7,561 nucleotides of DNA. Origin: DATDQA01 sp035292505. Lineage in GTDB: Bacteria > Bacteroidota > Bacteroidia > Chitinophagales > Saprospiraceae. A program made the translations under genes and the position numbers. Where the stretch lies: positions 1 through 7,561 of the forward strand of contig DATDQA010000133.1 in the NCBI GenBank assembly GCA_035292505.1, read 5' to 3'. Below, piece after piece: positions 6,090-7,561 of this stretch. How positions within the stretch are numbered: the stretch's first letter is position 1; every line of letters begins with the position of its first letter. The notes under the pieces are model-generated. The model searched no databases. It saw only the letters and a program-made list of their open reading frames with translations, and was not told where the DNA came from.

Positions 6090-7561
6090 ATGCTTTGTTG
6101 TGTCACATGTCTTGCACAACAATACCCGTTTGTGTACTATACACCCAGGGATGGCCTGGTCAATAGCAGGGTACGGAGTATCAAGCAAGACAGCAAAGGC
6201 TGCATGTATTTCATCACCTATGGCGGTCTCAGTGTGTATGACGGTGTAGCGTTTAAAAACTATGGGCAACAGGAGGGCCTTGCCAATGAATTGGTAAATG
6301 ATATCCTGGAAATTTCACCCGATTCGTTTTTGATTGCTACGAATGCGCATGCTCTGAATACACTGGTTGATGGCAAGGTTGGTAATCATCTGACATCTGA
6401 CAATTTTTACCCGCTTATCAACAAATTTCTGAAAAGCAAAGACGGAGATTTCTATTTCCTCAGCGATGACGGGTTATATCAATTGATGGAGAACAGATTT
6501 ACGAGACTTCCATTGCTGGATAAGCAAGGCGAGGAAATAGGACAGAATCTTAATGATGTTACAGAATGGAATCAATTCCTGTTACTTATTCCATGGAGCC
6601 TTTCACAGAAAGATAAACTGATCATTTATGATACTGAAAAGCGAAGTGTCGTTGGAACAATTACTGACAAGACAATTACGAGTACAGCGGTAACCCCAAA
6701 GGGAGAATTATGGTTGAGTTCAATTGATGGGATAGAATCGCTTGATATTTCCGCTTTGATGAAAGGAACAATTTTGCTTAACCCTGTTCATGTCGGAGAA
6801 GACGATAAAAAATGGAATGCATCCCTCTATGTGGACTATCACGGAGATACCTGGGTATTTGGCAACAATGAGGTTTTGTATCTCTCTTCTTCAGGTGAGG
6901 ATCAAATATTTTCTGGTGCCCAGGGACTTAAGACAAATAATCTGTCAGATATTTTTTTGGACAGGGAAGGAAATACATGGATGGCGTCTGATGGAAATGG
7001 TATCATAAAAATGCCGGGGAATAGCATTCAAATCTCAGGTGATCTGGTCTCTGGAACCCCAAACAATATCAGTGCGTTCTGCCATCATTTAGATACAACA
7101 TGGGTTTTCAACATTACCGATAATTCCTTTTACCGTATCCACAACAAACAACTCACTGTATTTTCATTAGGAATCATACCAACATATGTGGGTAATATTT
7201 ACATCGATGGTAACGCGCTCTATTTTACAACCAGTGATAAACTTTATCGCATCGTCAGCAAAAATATGTCCGCGTCGTACATGCACCCTATCGAAATCCT
7301 GTTGGGAGGAATGTCGAGCATTATAGAAATCGGCTTAGGTATTATAGATCCGAATGGCGTGATTATTCAATATGTACAGCGGAGCGACAATATTTGTTTT
7401 CTGATTGCGCTCTACGATGACCAGGTTCAGATGACTCATCAGTTGAGTTATGCGTTAGATCAATTGATATTATATAAAAACACACAGCTATGGGTAGCTA
7501 CCCGTGACAACCTGCTCCGCGTATACTCTTTACATCCTGAATCTCTTTCTCGATACATGCA
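6090..7561 (+). CDS. Two-component-regulator-propeller sensor, N-terminal part (runs off window)
   Basis: The frame is open without a stop from 6090 to the window end (490 codons). Two clear Reg_prop-type propeller motifs are visible. One is near residues 16-58, with DGLVNSRVRSIKQDSKG then GGLSVYDG. The other is near 278-308, with QGLKTNNLSDIFLDREGNTW and DGNGIIKM. Weaker blade-like repeats (DGDFYFLSDDGLYQL; KGELWLSSIDGIESL; DGNALYFTTSDKLYRI) lie elsewhere. In this family the propeller is a periplasmic ligand-sensing domain, usually followed by Y_Y_Y, a membrane helix and a kinase, LuxR- or LytTR-type output. That part is outside the window, so the output type is unknown. The ATG at 6090 gives only a nine-residue leader before AQQ. 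The open frame continues upstream to 5985, and an ATT at 6060 would give a full signal peptide starting IIKALIFIEC. No ATG, GTG or TTG occurs in frame upstream. Confidence 0.8.
   Translation, partial: MLCCVTCLAQQYPFVYYTPRDGLVNSRVRSIKQDSKGCMYFITYGGLSVYDGVAFKNYGQQEGLANELVNDILEISPDSFLIATNAHALNTLVDGKVGNHLTSDNFYPLINKFLKSKDGDFYFLSDDGLYQLMENRFTRLPLLDKQGEEIGQNLNDVTEWNQFLLLIPWSLSQKDKLIIYDTEKRSVVGTITDKTITSTAVTPKGELWLSSIDGIESLDISALMKGTILLNPVHVGEDDKKWNASLYVDYHGDTWVFGNNEVLYLSSSGEDQIFSGAQGLKTNNLSDIFLDREGNTWMASDGNGIIKMPGNSIQISGDLVSGTPNNISAFCHHLDTTWVFNITDNSFYRIHNKQLTVFSLGIIPTYVGNIYIDGNALYFTTSDKLYRIVSKNMSASYMHPIEILLGGMSSIIEIGLGIIDPNGVIIQYVQRSDNICFLIALYDDQVQMTHQLSYALDQLILYKNTQLWVATRDNLLRVYSLHPESLSRYM

Noticed and set aside
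1..7561. CRISPR array, tRNA or rRNA gene, defence or toxin-antitoxin system
   Set aside because: No short regularly spaced repeats, no tRNA cloverleaf or rRNA-like stretch, and no nuclease, reverse transcriptase or toxin motifs were found on either strand.

Overview
The window looks like a chromosomal segment of a Bacteroidota bacterium (Chitinophagales/Saprospirales-like; the exact taxon cannot be read from this sequence). The grounds are a fused CcsB-CcsA cytochrome c synthase of about 1030 residues with a long central insert, a small PorT-type outer-membrane beta-barrel, a two-component-regulator-propeller sensor, promoter-like elements with a TTTG at -7, weak Shine-Dalgarno sequences and moderate GC content. 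All convincing genes are on the + strand.

Layout. Positions ~75-1275 and ~1335-3210 are two diverged copies of one segment, lying head to tail. Each copy holds, in order: a short stretch resembling the C-terminus of a beta-barrel protein; a promoter-like element; the start of an outer-membrane protein gene; a small lipoprotein gene; a conserved noncoding leader; and the 5' end of ccsBA. The downstream copy is intact: barrel protein 1598-2242, lipoprotein 2348-2554, ccsBA 2809-5907. The upstream copy is eroded. Its barrel gene stops after 43 codons and has lost most of its body. Its ccsBA start has a frameshift and an internal deletion of about 180 bp. Its lipoprotein frame is still open and recognisable, although the original ATG is now ATA. 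The simplest reading is an old tandem duplication of about 1.8 kb whose breakpoint fell inside ccsBA, so that only the downstream copy kept a whole synthase gene.

Downstream of ccsBA, a 150-180 bp gap with possible hairpins leads to a long open frame (from 6090 or slightly upstream) that runs off the window edge. It encodes the N-terminal part of a Reg_prop-type periplasmic sensor. Its first ATG leaves a signal peptide that is too short, and an in-frame ATT ten codons upstream would give a normal one.

How the genes work together. CcsBA carries heme across the inner membrane and attaches it to apocytochromes c (System II). The barrel protein and the lipoprotein are cell-envelope proteins of unknown function. 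Their repeated linkage to ccsBA follows from the duplication and does not prove a shared role. I see no mobile element, CRISPR array, RNA gene or defence system. The most interesting signals are the duplication, the surviving lipoprotein paralogue, and a short palindrome-containing block kept in both ccsBA leaders.
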